From Opitutia bacterium (GTDB taxonomy: Bacteria > Verrucomicrobiota > Verrucomicrobiae > Opitutales > UBA953): 11,101 nt of DNA. The notes under the pieces are model-generated. The model made no database searches, was not told the origin of the DNA, and worked only from the letters and a program-made list of their open reading frames with translations. The first letter of the stretch is position 1. Each line of letters begins with the position of its first letter. The stretch lies in the NCBI GenBank assembly GCA_947488485.1, contig CANKZO010000063.1, positions 1 through 11,101 on the forward strand, read 5' to 3'. Below are positions 1 to 7,625 of the stretch, in pieces. The position numbers and the translations under genes were made by a program.

Positions 1-1429
1 CGGCGTCGTGTAGGAACGCGAGGCGCTGCTCGAGTCCGCGCCGTGCTTCTTCGGCGGGCATGACGCCGGGATGCGTCGCGAGTTGCTTCGTGAACTCCAG
101 CGCGGCGGGAATCGTCATCGCCAGGAATTCGGCCATGGTCTTGCCATTGAGACGCAAGGAGAGGGCGGCGGGGGAGAGGCGGCGGCCTTGGCAGCCGGCG
201 CAGACGGAGCCTGCCTGGAATTGCAGCAGACGCTGACGGAGCGATTCGCCGGTGGTGGTGCGATAGGCGTGTTCGAGTTCGGTGAACATGCCGGTCCAGA
301 CGGTCTCGATGGGCTTACGGCCCTTGGGCGGCGGGAGCAGGAACTTACGCTTGGGGTCGCCGTGGAGAAGAAGCTCGCGGACGGCCTTGGGGAGGTCGCG
401 CCAGGGGGTCTTGAGGTCGAACGGCACCTGCTCGGCGAGCGCACGGGTGATCGCGTTGCGGCGGATGAGCGTCTTGCGCGTTGCGCACTTCCAGGGCTTC
501 ACGACGCCGTCGTGGATCGACAGGGACTCGTCGCGGATCGAAAGGCTTTCCTGGAAGCGCATCTGGCGGCCGAGTCCGCCGCAGTCGGGGCAGGCGCCCT
601 CGGGATGGTTGTGCGAGAGGGCGCGCGGGCTGATGGGCTCGTAAGTCTCGCCGCAATGTTCGCAGGCGAGGTGGAGCGAGAGCACGTGTTCTTCCCAGCG
701 CCCGTCTTTCTCGGCGAGCACGCTCGCGCGATGACGGCCTTCGCGGAAGGCGAGTTCGAGCGAGTCGGCGAGTCGGCTGCGCTGGTCGGGGCCGGCGACG
801 ATGCGGTCGACCACGACGTCGAGCTGCTTCGCTTCGCGTCCGCTCAGCAGGCCGGCGGCTTCTTCGAGGGTGGCGACGACGCCGTCGACGCGGACGCGCG
901 AGAAGCCACGGCGGCCGAGGTCGGCGGAGGATTCGAGGAGGACGGAAGGCTTATCCTTGGCGACCGGCGCCACGACCATCAGGCGCGTGCCGTCCGGGAT
1001 GGCTTCGAGGGCGCGGAGGTTATCGTCGAGCGAACGGCGGCGGACCGGATGGCCGTCCTGCAGGCAGCGGCGGTCGCCGGCGATGATCCAGAGGGGGCGG
1101 GCGTGGTCGGCGATCTCGGTCAGGGTGGCGACCGTCGAGCGGGGGTTGGTATTGCCGCCGGTCCGCTGGGCGATGGCGATGACCGGGGAGAGCCCCCGGA
1201 TGAAGTCCACGTCGGGCCGGGGAGCGGCGTCCAGCATGCCGCGGGCCTTGGCGGAGAGGGACTCGAGGTATTGGCGGCTGCCCTCGGCGTGCAGGGTATC
1301 GAAGGCCAGGGAGGATTTGCCCGAGCCGCTGACCCCCGTGATGACCGTCAGCTGACCACGCGGGATGGTCACTTCCACATCCTTGAGGTTGTGAGTGCGG
1401 GCTCCCTTGATGTGGATGGGCGGGTTCAG
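1..1429 (-). CDS. uvrA: UvrA, excinuclease ABC subunit A (N-terminal part, cut by window edge)
   Basis: UvrA is the damage-recognition ATPase of nucleotide excision repair; it loads UvrB onto lesions. About 476 codons are visible, open on the minus strand with no frameshift in the stretches I translated; the C-terminal half lies beyond base 1. Counting from a CTG codon at 1429-1427, the protein begins LNPPIHIKGARTHNLK, matching the conserved UvrA N-terminus. A Walker A loop GVSGSGKSS follows at residues 32-40. Then come the NPRSTVATLTE stretch, a signature/insertion region, a zinc-module pattern CEHC...CPDC, and near the edge VCAGCQGRRLSPAAL, the usual CxxCxGxRL motif. No ATG, GTG or TTG lies in frame between the TAG stop at 1501-1499 and GTG 1378-1376. 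Starting at that GTG would delete the conserved IKGARTHNLK. CTG 1429 is therefore my choice, with ATT 1489 a second option. The usual IDQ/IEQ near the Q-loop reads IAQRT. Divergent from the neighbouring hydrolase. The family is certain; the start is not. Confidence 0.95.
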   Translation of the reverse strand, partial: MNPPIHIKGARTHNLKDVEVTIPRGQLTVITGVSGSGKSSLAFDTLHAEGSRQYLESLSAKARGMLDAAPRPDVDFIRGLSPVIAIAQRTGGNTNPRSTVATLTEIADHARPLWIIAGDRRCLQDGHPVRRRSLDDNLRALEAIPDGTRLMVVAPVAKDKPSVLLESSADLGRRGFSRVRVDGVVATLEEAAGLLSGREAKQLDVVVDRIVAGPDQRSRLADSLELAFREGRHRASVLAEKDGRWEEHVLSLHLACEHCGETYEPISPRALSHNHPEGACPDCGGLGRQMRFQESLSIRDESLSIHDGVVKPWKCATRKTLIRRNAITRALAEQVPFDLKTPWRDLPKAVRELLLHGDPKRKFLLPPPKGRKPIETVWTGMFTELEHAYRTTTGESLRQRLLQFQAGSVCAGCQGRRLSPAALSLRLNGKTMAEFLAMTIPAALEFTKQLATHPGVMPAEEARRGLEQRLAFLHDA

Positions 1430-1544
1430 GACAGCGGACGATACTCCGTCCGCCCTCCGGGAGAAGGCGGAAGTGTCCGGTCCGTTAATAACTCGTCCCT
1501 AAATCCGCTTTTCCCTTTTTCGGCCGCCTGCCAGTGTGAGGGGT

Positions 1545-2426
1545 ATGCCACGCCTTTTGCTCGTCCTCCTGGTCCTGTTCACCGCCCGCGCTTCGGCCGA
1601 CAAACTTGAACCGCGCGTCCTCTTCCTCGGCGACAGCATCACTTACGGCGGCAACTGGACGGTCTACGTCGAGTCGGCGATCCGCGCGCAGAAGGGCATG
1701 GCCCGCGCGACAATCGTGAACATGGGACTCTCGAGCGAGACGACTTCCGGCTTGTCCGAACCCGGTCATGCCGGCGGCGCGTTCCCTCGTCCGGATCTGC
1801 ATGAGCGTCTCGGTCGCGTGCTCGCCGAATTCAAGCCGACGCTCGTCGTCGCTTGCTACGGCATCAACGACGGCATCTACCAGCCGCTCGACAGCGCCCG
1901 TCAGCTCGCCTTCCAGCAAGGCGTCATCAAACTCCGCCTCGCCTGCATCCGCGCCGGCGCGCAGATCGTCATGGTCACGCCGCCGCTGTATGCGCCGGAT
2001 AACCGTGCGAAGGATGCGATCAACTACGACGGCGTGATGGAAGCCTATGGTGCGTGGCTCGTCGCGCAGCGCACCGCGGGCTGGCAGGTCATCGACATCC
2101 ATCATCTGCTGCATCAGTCCGTCGCCGCGGCGAAGAAGGCCGATCCGACTTTCATCTACGCGAAAGATAATCTCCATCCCGGCGAGCAGGGCCATCTCTT
2201 CATGGCGCAGGCCGTGTGGCAGTCGCTCGCTCCGATGATGAAGTGGAAGGCAGACGTGGCTTTCGCCGAAGGGGAGAAGCTCAAGCTGCTCCGCGAGAGC
2301 TCCGCTACGCTCCGCGATGCCTGGCTTAAGCAGGCCGGACATAAGCGTCCGGGGGTCAAAGGCGGCCTCCCGGTGGCTGAGGCGGAGGCCCGGGTGGCCC
2401 AGATTCTGAAGGAATACCTCAATTAA
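1545..2426 (+). CDS. Secreted SGNH/GDSL-family hydrolase
   Basis: This is a probable exported esterase, acetylesterase or lipase-like hydrolase of the SGNH superfamily, 293 residues from ATG 1545. A signal peptide is evident: a short basic start (MPR), a leucine/valine-rich core, then a likely signal peptidase I site after ARASA. All four SGNH blocks are visible: GDSITYGG (nucleophile Ser about 31), NMGLSSET (block II Gly), CYGINDG (block III Asn about 108) and DNLHPGEQGH (catalytic Asp about 208 and His about 211). A GTG at 1536 would add three residues. I prefer ATG 1545 because GAGGGG lies just upstream, although the spacing is very short. The C-terminal 60 residues are charged and helical-looking, without a recognised domain. 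The substrate cannot be told from sequence; relatives act on acetylated sugars, phospholipids and other esters. It is divergent from uvrA across about 115 bases and followed by its own terminator, so probably monocistronic. Confidence 0.88.
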   Translation: MPRLLLVLLVLFTARASADKLEPRVLFLGDSITYGGNWTVYVESAIRAQKGMARATIVNMGLSSETTSGLSEPGHAGGAFPRPDLHERLGRVLAEFKPTLVVACYGINDGIYQPLDSARQLAFQQGVIKLRLACIRAGAQIVMVTPPLYAPDNRAKDAINYDGVMEAYGAWLVAQRTAGWQVIDIHHLLHQSVAAAKKADPTFIYAKDNLHPGEQGHLFMAQAVWQSLAPMMKWKADVAFAEGEKLKLLRESSATLRDAWLKQAGHKRPGVKGGLPVAEAEARVAQILKEYLN

Positions 2427-2439
2427 GAGGGGTTTTTGG

Positions 2440-2458
2440 CCCCTAAAGGGGTGTTTTT
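2440..2458 (+). terminator. Hairpin terminator after the SGNH hydrolase gene
   Basis: A CCCC-TAAA-GGGG stem-loop (2440-2451) is followed by TGTTTTT, starting 13 bases after the TAA stop. The stem is short but GC-only and the U tract is good. It separates the hydrolase gene from the pst operon. Confidence 0.65.
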
Positions 2459-2520
2459 AGGGGGAGGGCCTATCACCGAAGAAACACCCCTCCGACACGG
2501 GTTCGTAACAATCGTATGGG

Positions 2521-3531
2521 ATGATGCCTGTGCTTTCCAACCACATGCACACCATCCTCAAGTCCCTCGCGCTGGTCGCCCTCACGGCGACTGCCGTCAC
2601 CGCCCAGGCCGCTGACGCGGTCACCGTTGACCCGAAGATCCCGGCTTACGCCGTGACCTCCGGTGTTTCGGGTAACCTCAACTCCGTGGGTTCCGACACG
2701 CTGAACAACCTGATGACGTTCTGGAGCGAAGGCTTCAAGGCCCAGTATCCCAACGTGAAGATCCAGGTCGAAGGTAAGGGTTCGGGCACCGCTCCGGTCG
2801 CCCTCGCTTCCGGTGTCGCTCAGGTCGGCCCGATGAGCCGCGAGATGAAGTCCACCGAGATCGCCTCCTTCGCCTCCAAGTTCGGCCACAAGCCGACCAA
2901 GGTCGCCGTCGCCATCGACGCCCTCGCCGTCTTCGTCCACAAGGACAACGCCATCAAGGGTCTCTCCCTCAAGCAGGTCGACGGTATCTTCGCCTCGACC
3001 CGCAAGCGCGGCGGCCAGGACGTCGTCACCTGGGGTGATCTCGGCCAGAAGGGCGCCCTCGCCGGCAAGACCGTCTCGGCCTTCGGTCGTAACTCCGCTT
3101 CCGGTACCTACGGCTTCTTCAAGGAAGTCGCCCTCAAGACCGGTGACTTCAAGGACACCGTGAAGGAACAGCCGGGCTCCTCGTCCGTCGTCCAGGGCAT
3201 CTCCGCCGACGTCGGCGCCGTCGGTTACTCGGGCATCGGCTACGCCACCTCCGGCGTCCGCGCCCTCCCTCTGTCCTCCGATGACAGCGGCAACTACGTC
3301 GAGCCCAACTACGCCAACTGCCTCAGCGGCACCTACCCGCTGTCCCGTTACCTCTACGTCTACGTCAACAAGGCTCCCTCCAAGCCCATGGACAAGCTGA
3401 CCAGCGAGTTCATCACCTTCGTCCTCTCGAAGCAGGGCCAGGAGATCGTCATCAAGGACGGCTACTTCCCGCTGCCCTCCGAAGTCGCTGACGAAGGCCG
3501 CGCCTCGCTGAAGTACTACAGCGCCGAGTAA
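2521..3531 (+). CDS. pstS: PstS, periplasmic phosphate-binding protein
   Basis: PstS is the substrate-binding protein of the high-affinity phosphate ABC transporter; it captures orthophosphate in the periplasm and delivers it to PstC/PstA. The ORF gives 336 residues. In-frame ATGs occur at 2521, 2524 and 2545. From 2545 the product starts MHTILKSLALVALTATAV with likely cleavage after AQA, a tidy signal peptide, so 2545 may be the true start. None of the starts has a Shine-Dalgarno motif. Numbering from 2521, ligand-pocket motifs of the PBP-like fold are visible: GSDTL (57-61), GKGSGTAP (85-92), Asp 133 in VAIDALAVFV, and FGRNSASGTYGFF (188-200). Length and motif order are typical. No lipobox cysteine is present, so a soluble periplasmic form is predicted. 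It is the first gene of pstS-pstC-pstA-pstB-phoU. I could not identify a convincing Pho box upstream. Confidence 0.96.
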   Translation: MMPVLSNHMHTILKSLALVALTATAVTAQAADAVTVDPKIPAYAVTSGVSGNLNSVGSDTLNNLMTFWSEGFKAQYPNVKIQVEGKGSGTAPVALASGVAQVGPMSREMKSTEIASFASKFGHKPTKVAVAIDALAVFVHKDNAIKGLSLKQVDGIFASTRKRGGQDVVTWGDLGQKGALAGKTVSAFGRNSASGTYGFFKEVALKTGDFKDTVKEQPGSSSVVQGISADVGAVGYSGIGYATSGVRALPLSSDDSGNYVEPNYANCLSGTYPLSRYLYVYVNKAPSKPMDKLTSEFITFVLSKQGQEIVIKDGYFPLPSEVADEGRASLKYYSAE

Positions 3532-3545
3532 GCTTGGTCTCGAAG

Positions 3546-3600
3546 CCGTATCGCCGCCACCACGCCCTCCGGGGTCGGTCTGCAAAGCGTGGCGATACGG
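3546..3600 (+). repeat. Long-loop inverted repeat between pstS and pstC
   Basis: CCGTATCGCC (3546-3555) is exactly complementary to GGCGATACGG (3591-3600). A further four pairs, ACGC (3562-3565) with GCGT (3587-3590), form if six bases are bulged out on the left. The loop is about 21 bases. There is no U tract, so it is not a classical terminator. It lies 15 bases after the pstS stop and could stabilise the 3' end of pstS mRNA or help attenuate transcription into pstC. GGTCTCG occurs at 3536-3542 and 3599-3605 on either side, which could be chance. Confidence 0.6.
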
Positions 3601-3614
3601 TCTCGGGTCCTCCC

Positions 3615-3635
3615 AAGGCGGGGTCTCCCCGCCTT
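3615..3635 (+). terminator. Strong hairpin, possible attenuator between pstS and pstC
   Basis: AAGGCGGGG (3615-3623) pairs perfectly with CCCCGCCTT (3627-3635) around a TCT loop. The following ACCCTTTATTA has only a poor U tract, so termination is probably partial. Partial termination or RNA protection here would fit the usual excess of PstS over the membrane subunits. The hairpin could also be a copy of a dispersed GC-rich intergenic repeat. Confidence 0.55.
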
Positions 3636-3673
3636 ACCCTTTATTAGGAATTCCGACACCCGAACGTCACCCA

Positions 3674-5974
3674 ATGGCAACTTCTGACCCAAAGCCCGCG
3701 CCGGCCGCCGCCCCTGAAGCCCGCTTCACGGTGAGCCCGCTCACGCTGGCGGCGGACCGTTGGATGGGGCGGCTGATCCGCTTCGGCGGGGTCGGCGTGG
3801 TGCTCGCGGTCTTCGGGATGCTCGCGTTCCTCATCGTCCAGGTCTTCCCGCTTTTCGTGGGGGCCAAGGTCACGCCGGTGAGTTCGCTCTCCGTGCCGGC
3901 CGACGCGGTCGCTTTCGGTGAAGACGAATACGGCGATCTTCCGTTCGTCGTCCGCCGCGACGGCTCGATCCTCTGCCTACGTTCCCAGGACGGGGCCAAG
4001 GTCCTCGATTGGGCGCCTTCGCTCGGAGCTCGGCGCGTCACGGCGGTCCGCAGCTATCCTCGCACCGGACTGGTCTTCCTTGGTCTCTCCGACGGTTCCG
4101 TCCAGGAGGTCCGCATCGTCTATCGCTCGACGTTCGACGAAGCCGGCAAGCGCACCGTCGAACCGGTCGTCACCGCGCTGGAGCCGATCGCGGTCGGCCG
4201 CGCCGGCCTGCCTTGCCTGGATGTCTGGAACGCCAAAGGCCCGCAGTCGCGACTCATGCTCGTGCGCCAGGAAGACGCCGGCAAGCCGCTCCTGACCGCG
4301 GTCCGTCTGACCGAACGCAAAGGCCTCGGCGGCCGCGGCAAGGTGACCGTCAGCCCGTCCTTCGTCGTCGCGGCCGACGCCTCTTCGGTCGAGCAGGTGC
4401 TCCTGCCGTCCACCGCCGAGTCGATGATCGTCATCGGTCGTTCCGGCGAGGTGCGTACCTATGCCGACGACGGCGAGACGTTTTCGTTCCTGCAGTCTTT
4501 CGTTCCCTTCAAAGACGCCGCCGATCCGGCGGTCGCTTCGGCCGGCCTGATCTTCGGCAACGTCTCGGTCGTCTTCGTCGATAAGGCCGGCGCCCAGCAG
4601 GTCTGGTCGATGTATCCGCAGCTCCAGCCCGACGGCAAGAGCCTGCGTCGCTGGGGCAAGATCCACGACGGCGATAAACTTCCCGGGGCAGGGCAGGGCG
4701 TCTACGCCGCCGAAGCGAACAAGTGCTATCTCGCCGTCGCCGGCGGACGCTTGCAGCTGACGAACATGACGACCGGTACGGTCCGCTGGGACGGCGAAGC
4801 CCCGTCCGGTGCGCTCCGCCAGGTGGCCTTTGCCGGTAACTACGACCGCTTCACGGCGCTCTCGGCGGACGGTAAGCTTCATCGCTGGAGCGTCGTCGAT
4901 CATCACCCGGAATCTTCGTGGAAAACCTTCTTCGGTAAGGTCTGGTATGAAGGCGCCACTGGCCCGGCCTACTCCTGGCAGTCGAGCGCCGGCTCCGATG
5001 AGTTCGAGCCGAAGTATTCGCTCGTCCCGCTCTTCTACGGCACGGTCAAGGGCACCTTCTACGCTTTGCTCTTCGCCTTGCCGATCGCGCTCACCGCGGC
5101 CGTCTACGTCTCCCAGTTCTTGCGCCCGGAATACCGTCAGGTGGTCAAGCCGGTCATGGAGGTCATGGCCTCGCTGCCTTCCGTCGTGCTGGGCTTCCTC
5201 GCCGGCCTCTGGCTGGCGCCGCTCGTCGATCCGCGGTTGGTCTCGCTCTTCTGCGCCATCGGCATCCTGGCGCCGGCGGCGCTCTTCGCCGGCTTCTTTT
5301 GGTCCGTGCTGCCGCAGCCGGTTCGCCGGCAGGTTCGTCCGGGCATGGAGTTCCTCTGGTTGCTGCCCTTCCTCGCCCTCTGCGTCTGGGGCGCCTGGCA
5401 GGCCGGTCCGGTCATCGAGTCGCTGTGCTTCACGGTCAAGGATAGCGCCACCGGCCTGCCGATCGCCGACTTCCGCGAGTGGTGGCGCCAGACGACCGGC
5501 GAGACGTATGACTCCCGTAATTCCCTCGTCGTCGGTTTCGTCATGGGCTTCGCCGTCATCCCGATCGTCTTCACGATCGCCGAGGACGCCCTCTCCAATG
5601 TTCCGAACTCCCTCGTCTCTGGCTCCCTCGCCCTCGGCGCCAGCCGCTGGCAGACGGTCTGGAGCGTCGTCGTCCCGACTGCGATCTCCGGCATCGTCTC
5701 GGCGGTGATGATCGGCTTCGGCCGAGCGATCGGCGAGACGATGATCGTCGTGATGGCCACGGGGAATACCGCGGTCATGGATACCAATCCGTTCAGCGGC
5801 ATGCGGACGCTTTCCGCCAACATCGCCGTGGAGCTGCCCGAGGCCGCCGCGGGCCACACGCATTACCGCGCGCTCTTCCTTGGCGCGTGCTGCCTCTTCC
5901 TGCTCACCTTCGTGATCAACACCCTCGCGGAAGTGCTCCGCCAGCGCCTGCGTGAGCGCTATAAAGTCGTCTGA
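3674..5974 (+). CDS. pstC: PstC, phosphate permease subunit with large periplasmic propeller-like domain
   Basis: PstC is one of two inner-membrane channel subunits of the phosphate importer. At 766 residues it is far longer than the roughly 300-320 residues of short PstC proteins such as that of E. coli. A cytoplasmic Ala/Pro-rich tail (1-30) precedes membrane segment 1 (about 36-62). Residues about 63-450 form an extra domain, predicted periplasmic, with recurring short blocks such as RRDGSIL (94-100), SDGSVQEV (139-146), RSGEVRTY (256-263) and ADGKLHRW (398-405), suggesting a WD40/quinoprotein-like beta-propeller. The permease core follows (about 452-755) with five or six further segments and an EAA loop, EDALSNVPNSL...LALGASRW (637-659), which contacts PstB. 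Residues about 585-613 form another soluble insert. Long PstC proteins with such extensions are known in some gammaproteobacteria, so this is a recognised variant. ATG 3674 has no clear Shine-Dalgarno. The gap to pstA is two bases. Confidence 0.94.
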   Translation: MATSDPKPAPAAAPEARFTVSPLTLAADRWMGRLIRFGGVGVVLAVFGMLAFLIVQVFPLFVGAKVTPVSSLSVPADAVAFGEDEYGDLPFVVRRDGSILCLRSQDGAKVLDWAPSLGARRVTAVRSYPRTGLVFLGLSDGSVQEVRIVYRSTFDEAGKRTVEPVVTALEPIAVGRAGLPCLDVWNAKGPQSRLMLVRQEDAGKPLLTAVRLTERKGLGGRGKVTVSPSFVVAADASSVEQVLLPSTAESMIVIGRSGEVRTYADDGETFSFLQSFVPFKDAADPAVASAGLIFGNVSVVFVDKAGAQQVWSMYPQLQPDGKSLRRWGKIHDGDKLPGAGQGVYAAEANKCYLAVAGGRLQLTNMTTGTVRWDGEAPSGALRQVAFAGNYDRFTALSADGKLHRWSVVDHHPESSWKTFFGKVWYEGATGPAYSWQSSAGSDEFEPKYSLVPLFYGTVKGTFYALLFALPIALTAAVYVSQFLRPEYRQVVKPVMEVMASLPSVVLGFLAGLWLAPLVDPRLVSLFCAIGILAPAALFAGFFWSVLPQPVRRQVRPGMEFLWLLPFLALCVWGAWQAGPVIESLCFTVKDSATGLPIADFREWWRQTTGETYDSRNSLVVGFVMGFAVIPIVFTIAEDALSNVPNSLVSGSLALGASRWQTVWSVVVPTAISGIVSAVMIGFGRAIGETMIVVMATGNTAVMDTNPFSGMRTLSANIAVELPEAAAGHTHYRALFLGACCLFLLTFVINTLAEVLRQRLRERYKVV

Positions 5975-5976
5975 AC

Positions 5977-7611
5977 ATGTCTTCCTCTTCCGATAGCAGC
6001 ACGCCCCGGGGCGAAGCTTGGGTCTGGTTCAGCGGCCTGGGCCTGATCATCGGCCTGGGCATGGTCGTGGGCCTGCTTGGCTTGGTCCTGATGAACGGCG
6101 CCACGGTCTTCTGGGCGCCGCCCGTGCCGGTGGCGCAAGTCGACGACGGTCGCGTCCTGATCGGTCAGCTCGCCCAACGTCGTATCCGGGCCGGCTCGCC
6201 GGCGGATCAGCCGCGTTATGAGCGTCAGTATCAGGTCGGCCTCCGCGAACTGAACGGCAACTCCTACCTCTGGGTCGACGAAGCTAAGATCAAGGGCGAG
6301 ACCTTCCCGGCCGACGTCCTCGGCCTGGAGCGCGTCGAGAACGGCCCGGCCTTCGTCCGCCCGCAGTCGCTACGCAAGTCCGACGGCAAGGTCATCCCCG
6401 CGACGGACCCCGCGTTCGAAGCGGCTTTCCAGACCGAGGTCGCCGCCGCCGCCGCCGTGCGCGAAAAGCTCATCGAGATCACCCGACACCGCATCGGCGA
6501 CGTCAACGCTGCGATGGATAAGGCCAAGGTCTCGCTCCGTCGGGCCGAGGACCTGAAGCTTACGGACGAGGCAACCGCCTTGCAGAAAGAGATCGCCGTC
6601 CTTGACGGTCGTTTCGCGGCCTTGCAGGAAGAGGCCAAGAAGGTCGTCGCCGGTGGCGCGGTCGCCTCGCTGATTTCCCAGGAAGCCGCCGGCCGCGAGG
6701 TCGTTGTGCCACTCACGCAGGTCATCCGCGCCTGGTTCCCGAACCGTCTCGATACCTGGGGTCGTGTGAAGCTCTTCGCCTCCCGGCTCGGCGAATTCAT
6801 CTTCGACGAACCTCGCGAGGCCAATACCGAGGGCGGCCTGATGCCGGCCATCTTCGGCACGCTGGTCATGACGGTCTTCATGAGCCTGCTGGTCACGCCT
6901 TTCGGCGTCATCACCGCCATCTATCTCCGCGAATACGCCCAGCAGGGCGCCGTCCTGCGTATCGTGCGCATCAGCGTCAACAATCTCGCCGGCGTGCCCT
7001 CGATCGTCTTCGGCGTCTTCGGCCTCGGCTTCTTCGTCTATGTCCTCGGCGGTTCGATCGACCAGCTGTTCTTCGCCGACCAGCTGAAGTATAACAACAA
7101 CACGCCGGTCTTCGGCACGGGCGGCCTGCTCTGGTGCTCGCTCACGCTCGCCCTGATGACCTTGCCGGTCGTGATCGTGGCCACCGAAGAAGCCTTGGCG
7201 GCCGTCCCGCGCGGCATGCGCGAGGCCTCCTTGGCCACCGGTGCCTCCAAGTGGCAGACCATCCGCGACATTCTCCTACCGGCCTCCGCGCCGGGTATCC
7301 TGACCGGCGTGATCCTCGCTATGGCCCGTGGGGCAGGGGAGGTCGCCCCGCTCATGCTCGTGGGCGTCGTGAAGCTCGCCCCGACCCTGCCTTTCGATGG
7401 TTCCGCTCCGTTCCTGCACATGGACCGTAAGTTCATGCACCTGGGCTTCCACGTGTATGACCTCGGCTTCCAGTCGCCCGATTCTGACGCGGCCCGCCCG
7501 ATGGTCTTCGCGACCACGCTTCTCCTCATCGTCCTCGTCGTCTGCCTGAATCTCGGCGCGATCTGGATCCGCAACCGCCTCCGCGCTCGCTTCAAGGGTG
7601 CTTCCTTCTAA
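5977..7611 (+). CDS. pstA: PstA, phosphate permease subunit with periplasmic coiled-coil insert
   Basis: PstA is the second inner-membrane channel subunit of the phosphate importer. It has 544 residues against roughly 300 in short PstA proteins. Membrane segment 1 lies at about 15-40. Residues about 45-285 are an extra region, predicted periplasmic, ending near [17 protein letters not shown]. Within it, residues about 148-225 are charged, alanine-rich and heptad-like, so a coiled coil is likely. The permease core begins at about 288 and carries the PstB-contacting EAA loop, [15 protein letters not shown] followed by [10 protein letters not shown] (404-428), then [14 protein letters not shown] (450-463), typical of PstA. 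A last membrane segment lies at about 508-530, followed by a basic tail. ATG 5977 lies two bases after the pstC stop without a Shine-Dalgarno, suggesting translational coupling. The extension pairs with the one in PstC, as expected for a long-type Pst transporter. Confidence 0.94.
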   Translation: MSSSSDSSTPRGEAWVWFSGLGLIIGLGMVVGLLGLVLMNGATVFWAPPVPVAQVDDGRVLIGQLAQRRIRAGSPADQPRYERQYQVGLRELNGNSYLWVDEAKIKGETFPADVLGLERVENGPAFVRPQSLRKSDGKVIPATDPAFEAAFQTEVAAAAAVREKLIEITRHRIGDVNAAMDKAKVSLRRAEDLKLTDEATALQKEIAVLDGRFAALQEEAKKVVAGGAVASLISQEAAGREVVVPLTQVIRAWFPNRLDTWGRVKLFASRLGEFIFDEPREANTEGGLMPAIFGTLVMTVFMSLLVTPFGVITAIYLREYAQQGAVLRIVRISVNNLAGVPSIVFGVFGLGFFVYVLGGSIDQLFFADQLKYNNNTPVFGTGGLLWCSLTLALMTLPVVIVATEEALAAVPRGMREASLATGASKWQTIRDILLPASAPGILTGVILAMARGAGEVAPLMLVGVVKLAPTLPFDGSAPFLHMDRKFMHLGFHVYDLGFQSPDSDAARPMVFATTLLLIVLVVCLNLGAIWIRNRLRARFKGASF

Positions 7612-7625
7612 AAACAAACCACCTC

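Noticed and set aside
1430..1544. SOS box or shared divergent promoter between uvrA and the hydrolase gene
   Set aside because: There is an AT-rich pocket around 1485-1506 (TTAATAA), but I found no LexA-type operator and no convincing -35/-10 pair on either strand.
71..1609. A 512-codon plus-strand open frame, Gly/Asp/Glu-rich
   Set aside because: It lies antisense to uvrA, whose minus-strand frame encodes recognisable UvrA motifs throughout. The composition is the typical low-complexity shadow of a GC-rich gene.
2501..2520. TCGTA repeated at 2503-2507 and 2512-2516 upstream of pstS as a Pho box
   Set aside because: The spacing is 9 rather than the 11 bases expected for PhoB half-sites, and the sequence does not match the known consensus. 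Only the context suggests it.
2473..3585. A 370-codon minus-strand open frame
   Set aside because: Antisense shadow of pstS, Gly/Asp/Val-rich with no domain; the plus frame has a signal peptide and phosphate-binding motifs.
3977..5863. A 628-codon minus-strand open frame, Arg/Asp/Gly-rich
   Set aside because: Antisense to pstC, with no recognisable motif and charged low-complexity content; the opposite frame is a well-supported permease.
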